Shown here piece by piece: positions 43,710 to 56,422 of a DNA stretch of 64,000 nucleotides; within the stretch, counting starts at the first letter, position 1; each line of letters begins with the position of its first letter. The notes under the pieces were generated by a model. The model saw only the letters and a program-made list of their open reading frames with translations, had not been told where the DNA came from and did no database searches. The stretch spans positions 16,756,414-16,820,413 of the forward strand of contig OX438749.1 of the NCBI GenBank assembly GCA_949316235.1, given 5' to 3'. The position numbers and the translations under genes are program-made. The DNA comes from Oegoconia quadripuncta. Taxonomy: Eukaryota; Arthropoda; Insecta; Lepidoptera; Autostichidae.

Positions 43710-44214
43710 AATATAGGCTTGACAAATTGAATAATACACAAATTAACTGCATCACTTAATGACACGTACCTACTGGTACCCTCGGCACCCTCGCCTCAAG
43801 TTATTACTCACACAACGACAACTTACTCCGTGCAGTCCAGTTTGACATGACAAATGAATAAGCTGACAGGGAGTGGGCCCACTAGAAGCAATTTCGTGTT
43901 ATGATGCCCTTTTTATCGTTTGTATCGCTTAATGGGGTCTTTATCGTTCGGTACAAAATATAGGTTGTTGGTAATTTGTGGGTCAGAGTGTTGCGGTCAG
44001 TCGTGACTTTGATAACGTTAGTATAAAGTTGTTATGTTGGTATTGGTGTTCTTTTCATTGGAACGCGCGGTACACATGGAATCACTTTGATGAATGAAGC
44101 TACATAAAAATGTCAAAAAAGTTATAAAAATGCGCCTACGGATATACAGCGTGTAACGAAATACCCCTTAGAAGCCGCAACCGGGTACTAATTAACGTAC
44201 TATCCAACTGATCT
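43710..44214. other. No gene recognised
   Basis: No frames above 60 codons and no repeat identified. Confidence 0.25.
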
Positions 44215-44355
44215 GAAGATGGAACCGGGATGTAGGTGATGGATCTCCCTGATAGCAATTGACAAGATAGTCGAATTTGGGATAGTTTGTTTTATGCCAT
44301 GAGCCCTTTCCATTATACATGATCTGAGGATTACGAGGGTCTGAAGATGGAGCCA
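44215..44355 (-). repeat. Interspersed repeat family N, inverted copy
   Basis: TCTGAAGATGGAACCGGGAT, GGTGATGGATCTCCCTGATA and GACAAGATAGTCGAATTTGG are the reverse of the 28,195-28,400 text. Confidence 0.45.
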
Positions 44356-45057
44356 GAAGCTTGCCACTAGAACTTATATTATATATATTTATTTTTATTA
44401 ATTAACTGTTAATAATTATATTATTATAATATAATGAAATAATAATTTTTATATTAAAGACTTTCGGGGAAAAGTAATCAGTTTTGATGGGAATCGGTAA
44501 GCTGTTTCGATTACAGTTAGCTTAAAGTATAGTTTGGTTTATCTAGAATATATATATATATATATATATATTTTTATAATAAATAATATATGATGATGAT
44601 GTTTTCTACATTTTCAATTAATAGTTATTAAATGTAATAAACTCATCCGAGGATGAGTAGATAAGTTGCCGCCTACGCCTTTATAAGCACAGACGAACGA
44701 CCAAGTGTAAGGTTTCCTTTTTTCCTTTTGATATAGGGAACCCTAAAAATAACATACCTACCTAAGTACCTAGTTTGAATTCCAACAACAGCAAAGCTTA
44801 GCGACAAAGGCAAATCGACAACAATTGCCTCGTTTTACTTTGATAGGAAATTGAAAAATAAAGCGAGGACTTTCAGAGGCGTCGATTCATGGGGCGATTT
44901 AGAAAAGTGACCGTTGCTCGCCTTAACTATGTACTTAGTTAGGGGTCAGAGCGTTACTACCCCCATTAACCACCCTGAATAAATGCTCCTTAAAATTAAT
45001 GTGTTGTTTCGTCTGAAATTTCAGTCTAATTGATTGAGATCGATATTTTAAGGGTCA
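44356..45057. other. AT microsatellite and unassigned DNA
   Basis: ATATATATATATATATATAT at about 44,549-44,571; surrounding sequence is AT-rich and non-coding. GGGAACCCTAAA at 44,738 is a common repeat end in this window (also near 7,752 and 49,015). Confidence 0.4.
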
Positions 45058-45340
45058 TCTAAGGAATGTATGTAAGAGGGAGTTTAAAAGTGGCACCGGT
45101 GACAGAAAAGTTGATAGGAAATCTTTTGGCTTGTTATGGACATGTCATGAGGAGGGATGAAACGCATGTTACTAAGTGATGGATATGGATGTCTATAGTT
45201 GGAAAGGAAGACCATGGAAAAGATGGTTGGATTGTGTGAGGGGTGATATGAACGAAAAGACCTTGAATGATAAGGTAACGGCTAATATAGGATATTGGAA
45301 GAAACAAGCGTACAGCGCCGACTCCAAATAAATTTGAACC
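45058..45340 (+). pseudogene. RTE-type LINE ORF C-terminus, degenerate
   Basis: [18 protein letters not shown] and CYGHVMRRDETHVTK are seen across frame breaks, then a stop-ridden tail. Same family as 55,155-55,506. No RT motifs; 5'-truncated. Confidence 0.7.
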
Positions 45341-45607
45341 GGTGCAACAAGATGGTGACTTGCTTAGGACCAGCAGTCGTACCGGTGACGATCGAACACA
45401 AAAATTTCACGTGGTGTGTAGACCTATTTTATCAACAATGTGCACAGTATTCATCATATCTGCCCGTATTCTAAATGGTTCGACAATCGATATTCCATTT
45501 GGTATCGAAAAGTTCTTAAACGAATGCATTTCCGTGAACAAAAACGTATCTTCCAAAAGCGAATTGAATGTCGACTACAGAGCCATTTAGAATTCGGAGA
45601 CAGAACT

Positions 45608-45835
45608 GCCGCCGCTGAACATAGGCCTCCTTCAAGAATTCTAGAGCGACCGATTGCAAGCAGCCTGTATCCTACGACTTCCCACGACCTTTATTATGCC
45701 ATCCATCTACCTTCTTGGTGGGTGTCCAACGCTGCGCTTGCTGGTGTGTAGTATTCTAAAACTTTAATGCCCCAAGGGCCATCCATTCTTCCAGCTACGA
45801 GTATGTGTATCCACTGCAGTCAGGGCACTATATAT
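45608..45835 (-). mobile_element. RTE-type LINE 3' fragment, antisense
   Basis: GCCGCTGAACATAGGCCTCC, GCAAGCAGCCTGTATCCTAC, CACGACCTTTATTATGCCAT, CAACGCTGCGCTTGCTGGTG and TTAATGCCCCAAGGGCCATC. Confidence 0.65.
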
Positions 45836-46664
45836 CAAATCTACGTAAGTATACATTCCCAATCGCTCATGGTGAAATAATGACCGCTAACTGTACTTAA
45901 TTGTTTAGATGTTGTTTACTTCAAACTTCAAAGATTTGTTGAATTTAAGATACCATTTCTTTTTTTACCAATTTAAATCTGTTGGAAATAATAATACGGT
46001 TGTAGCATTTTTCTGTCGGTCAGTATGTGGAAGTTAACCATTTCGGAAAGGGAAATCAGCTGTGGGAAAAGGAGCGGCACAAGAAACCCACAAGCCGCGT
46101 GCATTTCCATTCCCCTATACCTGCAAATGGTAGCTAGTATTTCATAAAAACAATCGCCAGCCTTTGGATCCATAAACAAAGTTCACATATCGGCTTTTGC
46201 GTTAGTCCATTTTCTTTGAGTCACTTCACAAAGGAGAACAGAGCAGCTGAGTTCGCGATAAAGCTCAAGTTTTGTACGAGTATATACATACCGCTCGATA
46301 TAAGTTTTGGCACAAAAAGCATTGTTTCAGCTGGACGAAACCCAGTTTAGATAGTTATGTAGATTTTATAGAGGTACATATTTATATTGTATACAGGTCA
46401 AGCATAACATTTTAGTTCTGTTTCAAACTTTGTCGCCGCGTAATAAGAGTCACCTACATTATACTTGACTTAGAGTCGACTGGACGACGCTACTTCCGCG
46501 CAAAATTGCTAAAGCTACTGAAATAATGGACTCAAACTGAATCCGAAGCGATCCACGTCAATTTGAAGTAGGTATGGAAAGAATGAAGTACTTATATAAG
46601 TATATTATCTACAATCAATCACATTTGATTGCATTGATTCTATCTAAATCTATTATCATCATCA
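45836..46664. other. No gene recognised
   Basis: Frame at 45,973-46,179 (- strand, 68 codons) has no domain. Nothing else found. Confidence 0.25.
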
Positions 46665-46970
46665 AATCATACACAGGACTTATACTGCTAACTCTTGGCC
46701 TCCCCATAGATTTCCAGAGCGATCAGTTGGAAACAGCCTGACCCCAGCGATTTGGTGCGACCATTATCAGGTCAACTGACCTTATGGGTATACGTCCCAC
46801 GCTGCGGTTACTGGTGCGTGTTTCCACTAGATCTTTTATACTCGAACGGCGTCGCGCTAAGTCTCTATTTCTGTTTCGATATCAAAGAGCACCGAGCGTC
46901 GCCCATTTCATAGCTCCTTGTGTGACTGCGACTTTTTATTAGGCCCATATTTAGTCTGTCAAATCTATAT
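46665..46970 (-). mobile_element. RTE-type LINE 3' fragment, antisense
   Basis: CTTATACTGCTAACTCTTGG, GGAAACAGCCTGACCCCAGC, GTCCCACGCTGCGGTTACTG and TGTGACTGCGACTTTTTATT follow the RTE order. Heavily mutated. Confidence 0.55.
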
Positions 46971-47036
46971 ATACATAATATTATTTATTTAAGTCTTACG
47001 TAATTCGTTATCACCAAGTGAGTACTGAAGTTCATA

Positions 47037-47139
47037 AGGCGGAAGGCTACTTACCTATTGCTATGGCCCATATTCCCTCATGATACGAGGGAAGGCCTAT
47101 ATCCCTGCAGTGGGATGTTTACAGGCTGATGATGATGAT
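47037..47139 (+). mobile_element. RTE-associated tail repeat, family P
   Basis: CTATGGCCCATATTCCCTCA, GAGGGAAGGCCTATATCCCT and GCAGTGGGATGTTTACAGGC, then GATGATGATGATT. The SINE that follows starts at the end of this tail. Confidence 0.6.
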
Positions 47140-47141
47140 TT

Positions 47142-47474
47142 AACCGCCTCCGTGGATCAATGTAAACAACATTGGGTTTACGATTGGGTCGCGGGTTCGA
47201 TCCCCAGCGGGGTACATGTTTAAGTATATACTCGGTTTGGTTGGTGGTAGGGCATTTTAAAGGTCCGCCTGACCAGCTACCACCATCTTATCTAAATCTG
47301 CCGCCAAGCAGCAATGTTAATACCATTGTTGTGTTCCGGTTGTCAGAGATAAGATAGCCAGTCCCCCAAATCTATTGGGGTTTTCGGGTCAGTACGCTTC
47401 CACCTTCGATCTCATCTTCACTTAACATCAGGTGTGATTGAGGTCAAGTACCATCCCGTTGTGCATAAAAAAAA
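47142..47474 (+). mobile_element. tRNA-derived SINE, family C, full-length
   Basis: Head ACCGCCTCCGTGGATCAATG (A-box region) and GCGGGTTCGATCCCCAGCGG (B box); body TTGGTTGGTGGTAGGGCATT, GGTCCGCCTGACCAGCTACC, AGATAAGATAGCCAGTCCCC and CACTTAACATCAGGTGTGAT; end GTTGTGCATAAAAAAAA. Best family C copy, about 333 bp. Confidence 0.9.
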
Positions 47475-47984
47475 GGGTATTCCTTTAAATCTGTGATCCT
47501 GCCTGACACATCAGCCATACATTGTTTAGTGATTAGCCGTTCTTAGTATATTCCCTCTCAACGCTCCAGATTTGACACGTGATGTGCATTTCTGAACCCA
47601 AGTACCAATTAGCACGTGAATTAAACAAATGGGAGAGGTTTTGTAAAGACGCCCTCCGCTCCGTATACGTACAAGTCGGGAACTATTTGCAGTTTGCTTT
47701 CCATTAGGAAGTTGCAGTTACATGCTTCCTCATTTTGAACTGGCAAATTGGTCAGCTGACAAAGCATTATGCTCGCGTTGTTTTAATTGGATGAATCCTT
47801 TCCGAAAATTTTATCGTATATTGATATATCAATCCCTAGTCTGACAGTCTGATGGTCTGCTATTGTTTCTGTCAATTGCAACAAAGACTGCGATGGTCAT
47901 GAAATTCGTACTACGGGATTTATCTGTATATTTTAGGTTTATTTGAAATCTAGATGTATTCGATTTACTATAGTGGAGGAAATA
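47475..47984. other. No gene recognised
   Basis: No repeat or exon recognised. Contains phrases such as GTCTGACAGTCTGATGGTC with short internal repetition. Confidence 0.25.
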
Positions 47985-48378
47985 TTGGGTCCTTACCTAT
48001 TAAATTGGAGTTTTTTTTCTTCGTTAATCATATGTACCAATTCCTGCAATTTTCAAAGCTATATCCAAATTTGTTTTTTATTTGGAAAATGGAATATTAT
48101 TTCAAGGTTTCACATGAAATATTTTTTAATTTCTGGGCTAAATCATATTAAAAAAAAATGAACAGAGCTCTTTTCATGTGCTTCCCATAATCATTTCTTA
48201 GACTCGCTGAAACTTTTTTAAAGCGGTAAAAATTAACGCTGCCCATACTTAACTTAATGTTATCCGATAATACACACAAAGTTTAGCCAAATTTGGATTT
48301 GCCGTTCCCAAAAAAAAATCAAAAATGTTTGTATGGAGAAAACAGTACAAAATGCCAATTTCATAGGTAAGGATCTAA
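47985..48378. mobile_element. Mariner-derived MITE, copy 2
   Basis: Ends TTGGGTCCTTACCTATTAAA and, reversed, TTAGATCCTTACCTATGAAA; TA at 47,983-47,984 and 48,379-48,380. 394 bp. Compared with copy 1 it lacks the CTTAATGAAATTCTTCATAC segment near the right end. Confidence 0.85.
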
Positions 48379-48629
48379 TATTTCATACCAAAAATTAGGA
48401 AAGATTTTCCACTCCCTAAATCCATAAGCATGATGAAGACCAAAGTTAACACGTTTTAATATTTTTGATGTAATTACCTCGTAATTAAAAAATAACTTAA
48501 GTACTACGGACAACAAAGCTTATTATTTTAATCTATTTCGGGGTAATGAAATATTGTTTATCGTTATTGTTATAATTTGTTTTGCAAATCTTAAAGTGAA
48601 ATTCAAATTTGACCACCATATAAAAAGAA

Positions 48630-49026
48630 CCGACCCGTAGGGTTCCGTACTTGTCCTCACAATATGCGGACTAAGGCCCGTATTTCAGAATGTTACTTCA
48701 AGCGTAGATCTGCGCTTGAGCATAGTTAGAAAGAAATGCCGCTATACAAGTTACATAAAGCTGTCCTTTTTAACTGTCCTCAAGCGGAGATCTCTGCTTG
48801 AATAACATGAAAAACTGTTTAAGATAACCGTTATTATCCAACGACAACCCACACAATGGGGTAATATTTTTCAAGATTTTATTTTATCACTTTGACGGCG
48901 TGATTAATAACTATACCTAATACTATACTAAATTTCAGCTTTGTAGTACTAAGAGCCTCTGCGCTAAGCCTCGGACAGACAGACAGACATGGCGAAACTT
49001 TAAGTGTTGACTACGGAACCCTAATA
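48630..49026 (-). repeat. Dispersed repeat with GACAGACAGACAGACATGG motif
   Basis: GACCCGTAGGGTTCCGTACT at one side and CGGACAGACAGACAGACATG, ACGGAACCCTAATAAAAA at the other; GGGTTCCGT and ACGGAACCCT are inverted. Very common repeat style in Lepidoptera (from memory). Confidence 0.5.
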
Positions 49027-49288
49027 AAAACGGATAAACTTAGTTCTTCACTCAGCTCATTCATACATAAATACATAATGTCACGCCTGTTTCCCGTAGG
49101 GGTCGGCAGAGACCACAGACTTCCACTTGCTATGACCCTGACACACCTCTTCTGCTTCCTTCACTCTCATAAGGTTGTTCATACATGCTCGTCGGTTTAG
49201 GGTACTCTTGACTTGGCCTTTCTTTAAGACGTCCCCAGTATAATACTTGTCTCATAATATAACGTAATAGGGCATATTACAATTTTGA

Positions 49289-49440
49289 TGACCGATTGGT
49301 GTCACCCACTACAACCCTGCCTTCCCGTAGAGATAAGTGTTTGTGTGATGAATATGAACATTGATTCCCAAATTATGGATGTTTATATAAATGTTTATGT
49401 ATGTAGCATCCATAGTACCTACAGGTATGAGTGTACAAAA
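49289..49440 (+). mobile_element. SINE family B, degenerate sense copy
   Basis: GACCGATTGGTGTCACCCAC, GTGTTTGTGTGATGAATATG, AATTATGGATGTTTATATAA and GTAGCATCCATAGTACCTAC. Confidence 0.6.
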
Positions 49441-49499
49441 TATTTAATATTATTAAATACTGGATGAGTTTTTTTCCGAAAGAAAAAAACAAATTAAAA

Positions 49500-49700
49500 A
49501 AATAAATACAGAAAATTTGGAGAAAATATAAGTTCCAAAAAATTTCGCATGATAGGAACCCTAAGAATCACGCTAGTCGCATATCAATGCCCGGCCGGCG
49601 AGTGCGTTATTGAAAAAAAAAAACTACTTATGTCAATAATTTCTATTTCACCTAATATGACCTATTTTTTTCCTTACGGTAAAAAAACTGATGCGGTATA
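49500..49700 (+). mobile_element. Truncated foldback element, relative of 12,481-13,014
   Basis: TTTGGAGAAAATATAAGTTC, TTTCGCATGATAGGAACCCT, AAGAATCACGCTAGTCGCAT, TTCTATTTCACCTAATATGA and TTTTTTTCCTTACGGTAAAA match the interior and right arm of the 12.5 kb element; the left arm is missing. Confidence 0.6.
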
Positions 49701-50276
49701 TCGAAAATAATTAGCTTGGGTTTTCAGGATGGAAAACGTTTTCTGCTTCTTGTGTGCAGGCCCATTGTTACACAATTCTCTTAGAAGACAATCCTCTTAA
49801 ACCCATACATCACATGATACCGACAGAATTTTAAAGCAGCTCGCAACTTCGACATAGAGTTGTATAACTAAGTGCTATTTGTCTAACACTGATACCGAAC
49901 CGAACTGGTGCAACTGAAAAGGAACTTTGTGAAAACAACAGACTAGTGCATTGAAAATAGTGCATTCGCAATGGCGAAGTCGGTCAGACAACTCCTGCAT
50001 ACGTCGCTCGTTACATTGTTGTTTTGCGAAATACAAACTGATTTACGCAACTCTACAGTGGCTCCACGATAACAAGGAATATGTTGTCAATTTGGTGAGC
50101 GAGATCTGGTACATAGAATAAGAATAACAAAAAAATATTATTAACGCCACAACACGATACAAAAGCAAAGAATTAGCAAATTATAGCTAAAAAAATAAAT
50201 ACAAATTATGAACACACAAAGTGCATAGGTTAGCACTCAGCTCATGCTGCGACGAATCACAGCGGTTACACACACA
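49701..50276. other. No gene recognised
   Basis: No open frame of 60 codons; CACACACACAC at 50,270-50,279 is a short dinucleotide tract. Confidence 0.25.
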
Positions 50277-50465
50277 CACGTTTATCAAGATAATCATTGA
50301 AGGAAAAGTGGAGGGGAAGAGGAAGAGAGCAAGGCCTATAAGAACATAGATGGTACAAGTAAAGGAAAAAGCAAATGCCGTGCCATATCAGGAAGTCAAA
50401 GAAAAGGCAGAATGTAGAGAAGTGTGGAAAGGACTCTACCGACAAGAGAATAGCTCTTAAATTGA
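50277..50465 (+). pseudogene. RTE-type LINE C-terminus, third subfamily
   Basis: IIEGKVEGKRKRARPIRT, then VKEKANAVPYQEVKEKAECR and EVWKGLYRQENSS with one stop in between: the usual RTE tail wording (GKR.RGRPR..., W..L.RQ). 5'-truncated. Confidence 0.6.
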
Positions 50466-53400
50466 AAAGAGAGAAATGCCCAGAGACGCATGGACTAATA
50501 ATGAGCAGCATAGTATTATTGATTTTATTAAATGATTATAATCTGTAGTTATTTATAGTTACTGTATAGTGTAGGGTAAATATATGTATATATTATATAA
50601 TTTTATATTGAAGCCATGGCGGAGCAATCATGTTCATTATGCAGCATTTGACAAGGTGAGTTCTTGAATAGGTGCTAGTGGTATGTTTAACTAGTTTACA
50701 AAAAGCAAGAGTTCATGAATTCGACTGTATTAAAAAGATAAGACATATTTCGAGATATCGCCGACATTTGTAAAGCCTTCCTGTTTGAAAGATTATACCG
50801 CCGCCGGTGATGGTCTCAAGAAAAGCTGAATCCAATGAATAACTCGTGAGATAGAGATTGTTTTGCCAATTTGTAGCAGTTTATTAATCATTTAACTAAC
50901 GAGTGTTTCTCAGTCCATCCCGGTTATTGACAATTGAAGACAGTCGTTAGCTAAGTTGGTGGTCTGATAACTGTTAAGTGGCCACTAGTCTCACACAAAT
51001 ACACCAAACCAGCAGCATGAATTATCATTTCCTTCCTAGTGAGCAAAGGTTACATCGCGTTATTAGTGACGTTAATGTAACAGTGCTTACCATATGGTTC
51101 CCGGCATAATAGAAAATGACCAACCAGTCTCATGGTTTTCATGAAAAGCATAGGGATCGTGGCCCGTGATGGACAACAGTGTCATTAGAGAGTTCCAAAA
51201 TCAGCAAGGCTATTTTTACCGATTAGGGAATATCTTCCCACGATGAAAGCTCTTCGTAGGCTGTGATCTCTAAAGGCTGGTATAATTTTATGGGTCAGAA
51301 AAATTTACTAGTGTGGGATAAAACTTGTTTGAAATAACACTGTAAAGCAAAACTCCAGTAATTTGAGTCAGATGTCGAGTCTGAATTTAGATAGGTCTCT
51401 TTCATTTTGTTCTTTATTGTATAATAATCTATTATTCCCGGTAAAGCAGCGCATTCTTTCTACATTCCTGAGCATCACAAGAATAAAGAACCGAATTAGT
51501 CGCTTAATAAAGTATACTTGTATAATATAGAGTATATTTTTGAGCTTGCTACTGAACACAATTCTACTTCGTAAAAGTAAAGGGTTTTAACCACTTTTCC
51601 CAATTTCAACATGTACAACGAACAAAAACGAACAAAAGACGAGTAAGGTCTTTTGCCTTTCAAAGTGCCATACTAAATGATCGTAGATGTAGGTACCATA
51701 CTAATTTTACGAACAAATTCCGTCCCCCACAAATTGCGTGTTATATACAAAGTCAAAGCGACGTTGCGACGCAGCCGCACCCCAAACGCTGGCTCGTTTA
51801 TCATTACCACTCATTACTATCATTATCTCGGTCGCCGAGAGATCCTAATGACGCTCGGTTGCGGAAATGCAACGCATTAAGGCCAAGGTACACATGCCTG
51901 CAGCTGGCTGATACGGTTTGCTATCATTTCTGATAATCTACTGGACATTGCCACCTTGTACGAGGTACGTCATCTGCCTATATATCTGGGTATGAGACTT
52001 TTACACGTGATCATTTTTCATGCAATTTTCTCTTTCTTGTGTTGACCGGCTCGGCAGCCCCGAGACTTCCGGTTCCACCACAAAATGTGACTGCACTGAG
52101 CATTATGAAACTTATCAGGTCATCATATTATTATGGCGAGCGAGATATTGAGCTATGGCTTGTAGAACTAAACAATGTCAATATGGATAAAATGTTTTAA
52201 AATTGTATCATATATGGTGAGGAGAAGGTAAGATCTTTCAACTTGGCGATATCACCCGGATACCGCGGTCTATCGGTTATTAACGGACTCTTGCATATTC
52301 AATATCATGAGAAAGACTTCGTTAGTGCAATGTACATATGATTCGTCCTTCAATTGGTCAGCTAAGGTAACGCCTCCAAATGATGTTGACATGTCTGTTA
52401 CTAGCATGCCCATAACTTGCAGACACGTTTACACATCTTTTATGTGATCCGCCCGCTACTTCTATCTCAATATGCTTGTCCTGTCTATGCTTTTTTTATG
52501 CTTGCTATTGTCATTTTACGTGTAGATACTTCATAGTTTGAAAGCGGCGGGTATACGCAACAATCTTGGTCTCTAAGATCCTAATATACTACACCTCCAA
52601 AGTTTCACCAGGCCTCTAGCTGGCAAGCAATTATTGTCAAGCTATGCCAACTGCTGACATTCTATATTGACATAGTACACATATCTGTAGCTCTCACAAG
52701 CTAATATAAATGCTTGATGAAGTGCCAGAGATATAATAATGGTGGTTTAGCATTTAAAGACACAAGCAATAGACGATTTCCTAGCAAGCAACTTACGACT
52801 TGATCCTTCTAGCTAACTCACCCACACTCTCCCACCTTTGCTTGCTCGCAGGGGAATAAATCAACCGGCCAGCGATCTCTTAGTGTGCCACCTAGGATAC
52901 GAGCTACTCGATACATATGCTAGAAGTAGCATGATCTTGGCCTGCTCTTGTTCGAGTTATAGGCATGTGTATCACGGACCTTATTGAATCACTGCGAGCT
53001 GCCGCTTCGCACTGAAACAGACGAATGTTGCGCTTTTTCCTCATTTCCCTAATTATTTTATGTTTTGCAGTGAGCGAATGTAAAACTTTTTGCGTTAATG
53101 TTGTTTGCGTACATCTATTTTTATTCATTCTGGTTGTGGGAGATGAAAATGTTCTAATTGTGACGTAATTCATTACAGTCTTGACGTGAATGTTTGTGCA
53201 GTATATTATTGTAGGTACCATAAAGGTTGTGATTCTGCTGAGTAGTGCCAGACTGAAGTTGATGTCTTTATCTAGTGATTTACTCAGCTGTAGCTATGTA
53301 ATATACATATACATGTCAAAGCAAACAAATTGCATAGTTTCGTGCGCAGTCAGTAATAGATTACAAATGTTTAGAAAAGTGCCGTCAGTTTTCGTTATAT

Positions 53401-53784
53401 AGGTAACCTTCCTTTTATTTTATTTCATGAGGTAAGTTGTGCTAGTCATTGACCGAACTACCAAGTAGATGTATAAGTTCTCTCCCTTAAATAAAGATCT
53501 GCTATTACTGATTGACTTCTAGCAGGGGTAACAGAAAAATCAATAAAGGAGCACGCTACGAGCATTTCATGTACTATGTAGTACATATTTTATAAACTCG
53601 TAAATTGCTTCATTGTTTATTTTAATGTAGATTTTGACGGAGATTTCATAGGTATATTTAACATTTAGGAAAAAAATTGAAAAATAAACAGTCTTTAATA
53701 TATTTAAAATGTTTTTTTAGCTTTTAGAACGTTACAATTTTATCACATCATTCTGGAAAAGTGACTGTGACCGTTAAGATTTAT
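50466..53784. other. Long stretch without recognisable gene
   Basis: Only a family-M fragment at about 50,925-51,005 (CCCGGTTATTGACAATTGAA, AGTCGTTAGCTAAGTTGGTG) is seen. 51,700-53,250 is less repeat-like and has frames up to 105 codons (52,904-53,221, - strand) but no domain or splice-supported exon. Could hold undetected small exons or regulatory DNA. Confidence 0.3.
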
Positions 53785-54150
53785 TTTGGTTGAATTTAAC
53801 TCTTCTCGGAGAAGGCAAAGGGAGCTAAGCTCACATCGCCATATCTTATTTCTCTTATTTTTCAGTTTAGTCAAGTCAGTCTCAGTTAAAGCAAGTCATT
53901 TAGTCTAATCAAGTCATTCTTCAGTAAAGTGGCAGAATGCTTTTACATCATCATGTACAAGTGAAGGGAACTGTAAATTAAAGTACGTAACAAAGCTTTC
54001 AGGTTCCCACAAGAAAGTCTTCCGTAAAGCATTCTGCCAGCGAGTCACGTAGCATTTTTGTTTTGATTTCTTAAAATTTGGGCAGTGATAACTGACTTTT
54101 GTTGTATAATATTCTGCCATTATTAAGCTTCAAAACTCAGAATTTTCATC
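53785..54150 (+). repeat. Repeat unit U, copy 3
   Basis: CTTCTCGGAGAAGGCAAAGG, GAGCTAAGCTCACATCGCCA, GTCTCAGTTAAAGCAAGTCA, AGTGGCAGAATGCTTTTACA and TTCTGCCATTATTAAGCTTC. Matches 9,110-9,440 with an inversion-like extra segment in the middle (AGCATTCTGCC appears near 54,030). Confidence 0.55.
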
Positions 54151-55154
54151 CACGCGGATAGCGTCGCGGGCGGAAAGCTACTTGTTAATACAAAAAAAAA
54201 ATAGTTGAGTTTCCAAACCAATTTAACAATAACTTGGATTCTCCTAATAGACAATTTTAATAATTCACCTGTGTCCGGAAAAATCACTCATTTTTCTGTT
54301 TTTGCATTAGGTTACTTGAATCGCTCGGAATCCGAATTTAGCCGGTCACGTAACTAGCATACGAACTGCATTCTCAGTTTGTTTACTCGCTCCGTTATTT
54401 AAAAACGTACGGAAATGAGCTTATGAAAGCAGAACAGTAAAAATTGCACCAATTTAGTATTTCCAAATTTGTTTTAGAAAGGAATGAGTAAGTAGACCAC
54501 AGATAATAAGACTAGAATAATGTTGGAGATTTATTAGGATTATTTTTTTCACATATCCACTGTTCAACACATGGATGCTGGCTTTTTACAAGTGTTGCCC
54601 GCAATCGTATTGTTGGAAATTACTCCACAGTGCTCCACTGTTATGAGCATGATGACTTTAAACCGAGTATTAGTAACGTCATCGTAAATAAGAAGACAAA
54701 GAAGAGTTGTAAAGGTGATTATAGAAAACTATTTAAAATTTGAAAAATTCTTTCAGTCAGTATAAAACATAGATATTTATTTCTTGTAAACAGTCGTAGT
54801 AGTCTGGCGCGTTACTCACTAATCGCCCATAAACTTGGAACTATAAATATAACACTTGGATCCACGGCAGTAGGTAAATTTCAAGTCCCCCGAGTAGAAA
54901 ATTATTATAGTGATAGAACGCTTAATTAACAAAAACGCGAACCTTACCTTCTTATATAACCTGTAACTGCTATGTAAAAGCTTATTCAATACGACGACGT
55001 TCAAATTGCAACTAGGTAACATAGCTTTTGTGAAACTCGAGGTGCCACAAACTGTGCAAACAGTTTTTAGGGCATTGTTTAATTACAAGGATGTAATCGA
55101 ATTAATAATAAAAGCCGGGAAAAAAACACGAAATTTCAACATATTACTAACTAG
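54151..55154. other. No gene recognised
   Basis: Nothing identified. Confidence 0.25.
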
Positions 55155-55506
55155 CTTTCATGCATTGCATGTAGCAGAGATGAGAACGTTGAGATGGATG
55201 AGTGGAGTTACGAGGACGGATAAAATAAGAAATGAGTATGTAAGAGGGAGTTTAAAAGTGGCACCCGTGACAGAAAAGTAAAAAAGAAACTTTTTGACTT
55301 GGTATGGACATGTTATGAGGAGAGATGAAACGCATGTTACTAAGAGAATGATGAATATGGATGTCGATGGTTAGAAAGGAAGAGCACGGAAATTATGGAT
55401 GGATTGTGTGAGGGGTGAACTAAAAGAGATGATAGATGAGTTTGGAAGAAAGAGACGTACCGCGCCGACCCCAAATAAATTGGGACTAGGGCAAGAATCA
55501 TCATGA
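55155..55506 (+). pseudogene. RTE-type LINE ORF C-terminus
   Basis: 55,160-55,281 reads [20 protein letters not shown] and [18 protein letters not shown], then a stop; the following text continues the family as TWYGHVMRRDETHVTKRMM, LWMDCVRGELKEM and RRTAPTPNKLGLGQ with small frame changes. It ends in ATCATCATGATGA. Only the post-RT part is present. Confidence 0.75.
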
Positions 55507-56187
55507 TGACCAATGTATTAAAAATACTATTCGAAAACGTTCATTTTGAGTCAACTTAATTTGTATTGTGCCGGGCTGTAAAAGTTTATCTGTTTCAGAC
55601 TACTATTTAGGTACAGTAAATTAAAACAGTGCGTTATATAAATTGCCAGCTATAACAATTCTATGAAATAGTGTTAGCAAGCAATGTTATTAACCATTTA
55701 CAAAATATCATTAAACGCTTTCTGCGACATTCTATAGAAGCGACAGTAGAGAAAAATGAATAGAAAAAGACCTACAACACGTAGCACTATCGTTACGTTC
55801 GTTGCAAAAGGATTCTGTCGATCGGTAATATCATGGACCAATAATACGAAGACTGACAATCGCCATACTTTTTAAAAGAAATTATGCTGGTAGAAACGTC
55901 GTTGTAGCTTTTGTAAAGTTAATAAGATTCAAATGCTTGAGAGTATAAATGTGTAACAGTTTTTGTACTACATTTAAAGCAAATAAAATGATGGTATCTT
56001 CTTAACAGAATCATGTTTTGGCGTTAATAATGAGAATCTTTTAATCCGTTATAGGTATGTATCATATTAGATCCTAATATGAATAGCCAAAGCGGCCTTA
56101 TTGGGCCCTGCTTAGGATTGCGGTTTCGCGACGCACCTACTTGTACGGGCAGATGTTACACACGGTTCAGAAGAATATATTTTATTA
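55507..56187. other. No gene recognised
   Basis: Nothing identified. Confidence 0.25.
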
Positions 56188-56422
56188 TCTAACTAATATT
56201 ATAAATGGGAAAGTTTGGATGTTTGTTTATTTGTTTGTTTGTTGCTCAATCACGGCGAAACGGCTGAACGGATTTGGATGAAATTTGGTATATAGGTAGA
56301 ATATACCCTGAATTAATACATACGATACTTTTTATCCCGATAAAGTGAGTAGTTCCCGCGGGATAAACAAATTTCCGCGATATGATTATTCCATGCAGGC
56401 GAAGCCGCTGGTGGAGAGCTAG
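56188..56422 (+). mobile_element. Short non-autonomous Helitron
   Basis: Begins TCTAACTAATATTATAAATG after an A and ends GGTGGAGAGCTAG before a T: Helitron rules (TC...CTAG, inserted between A and T). The body AAACGGCTGAACGGATTTGG, GGTATATAGGTAGAATATAC, ACTTTTTATCCCGATAAAG and CAGGCGAAGCCGCTGG is a widespread Lepidoptera Helitron-like family (from memory). 235 bp, no Rep/helicase. Confidence 0.7.
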
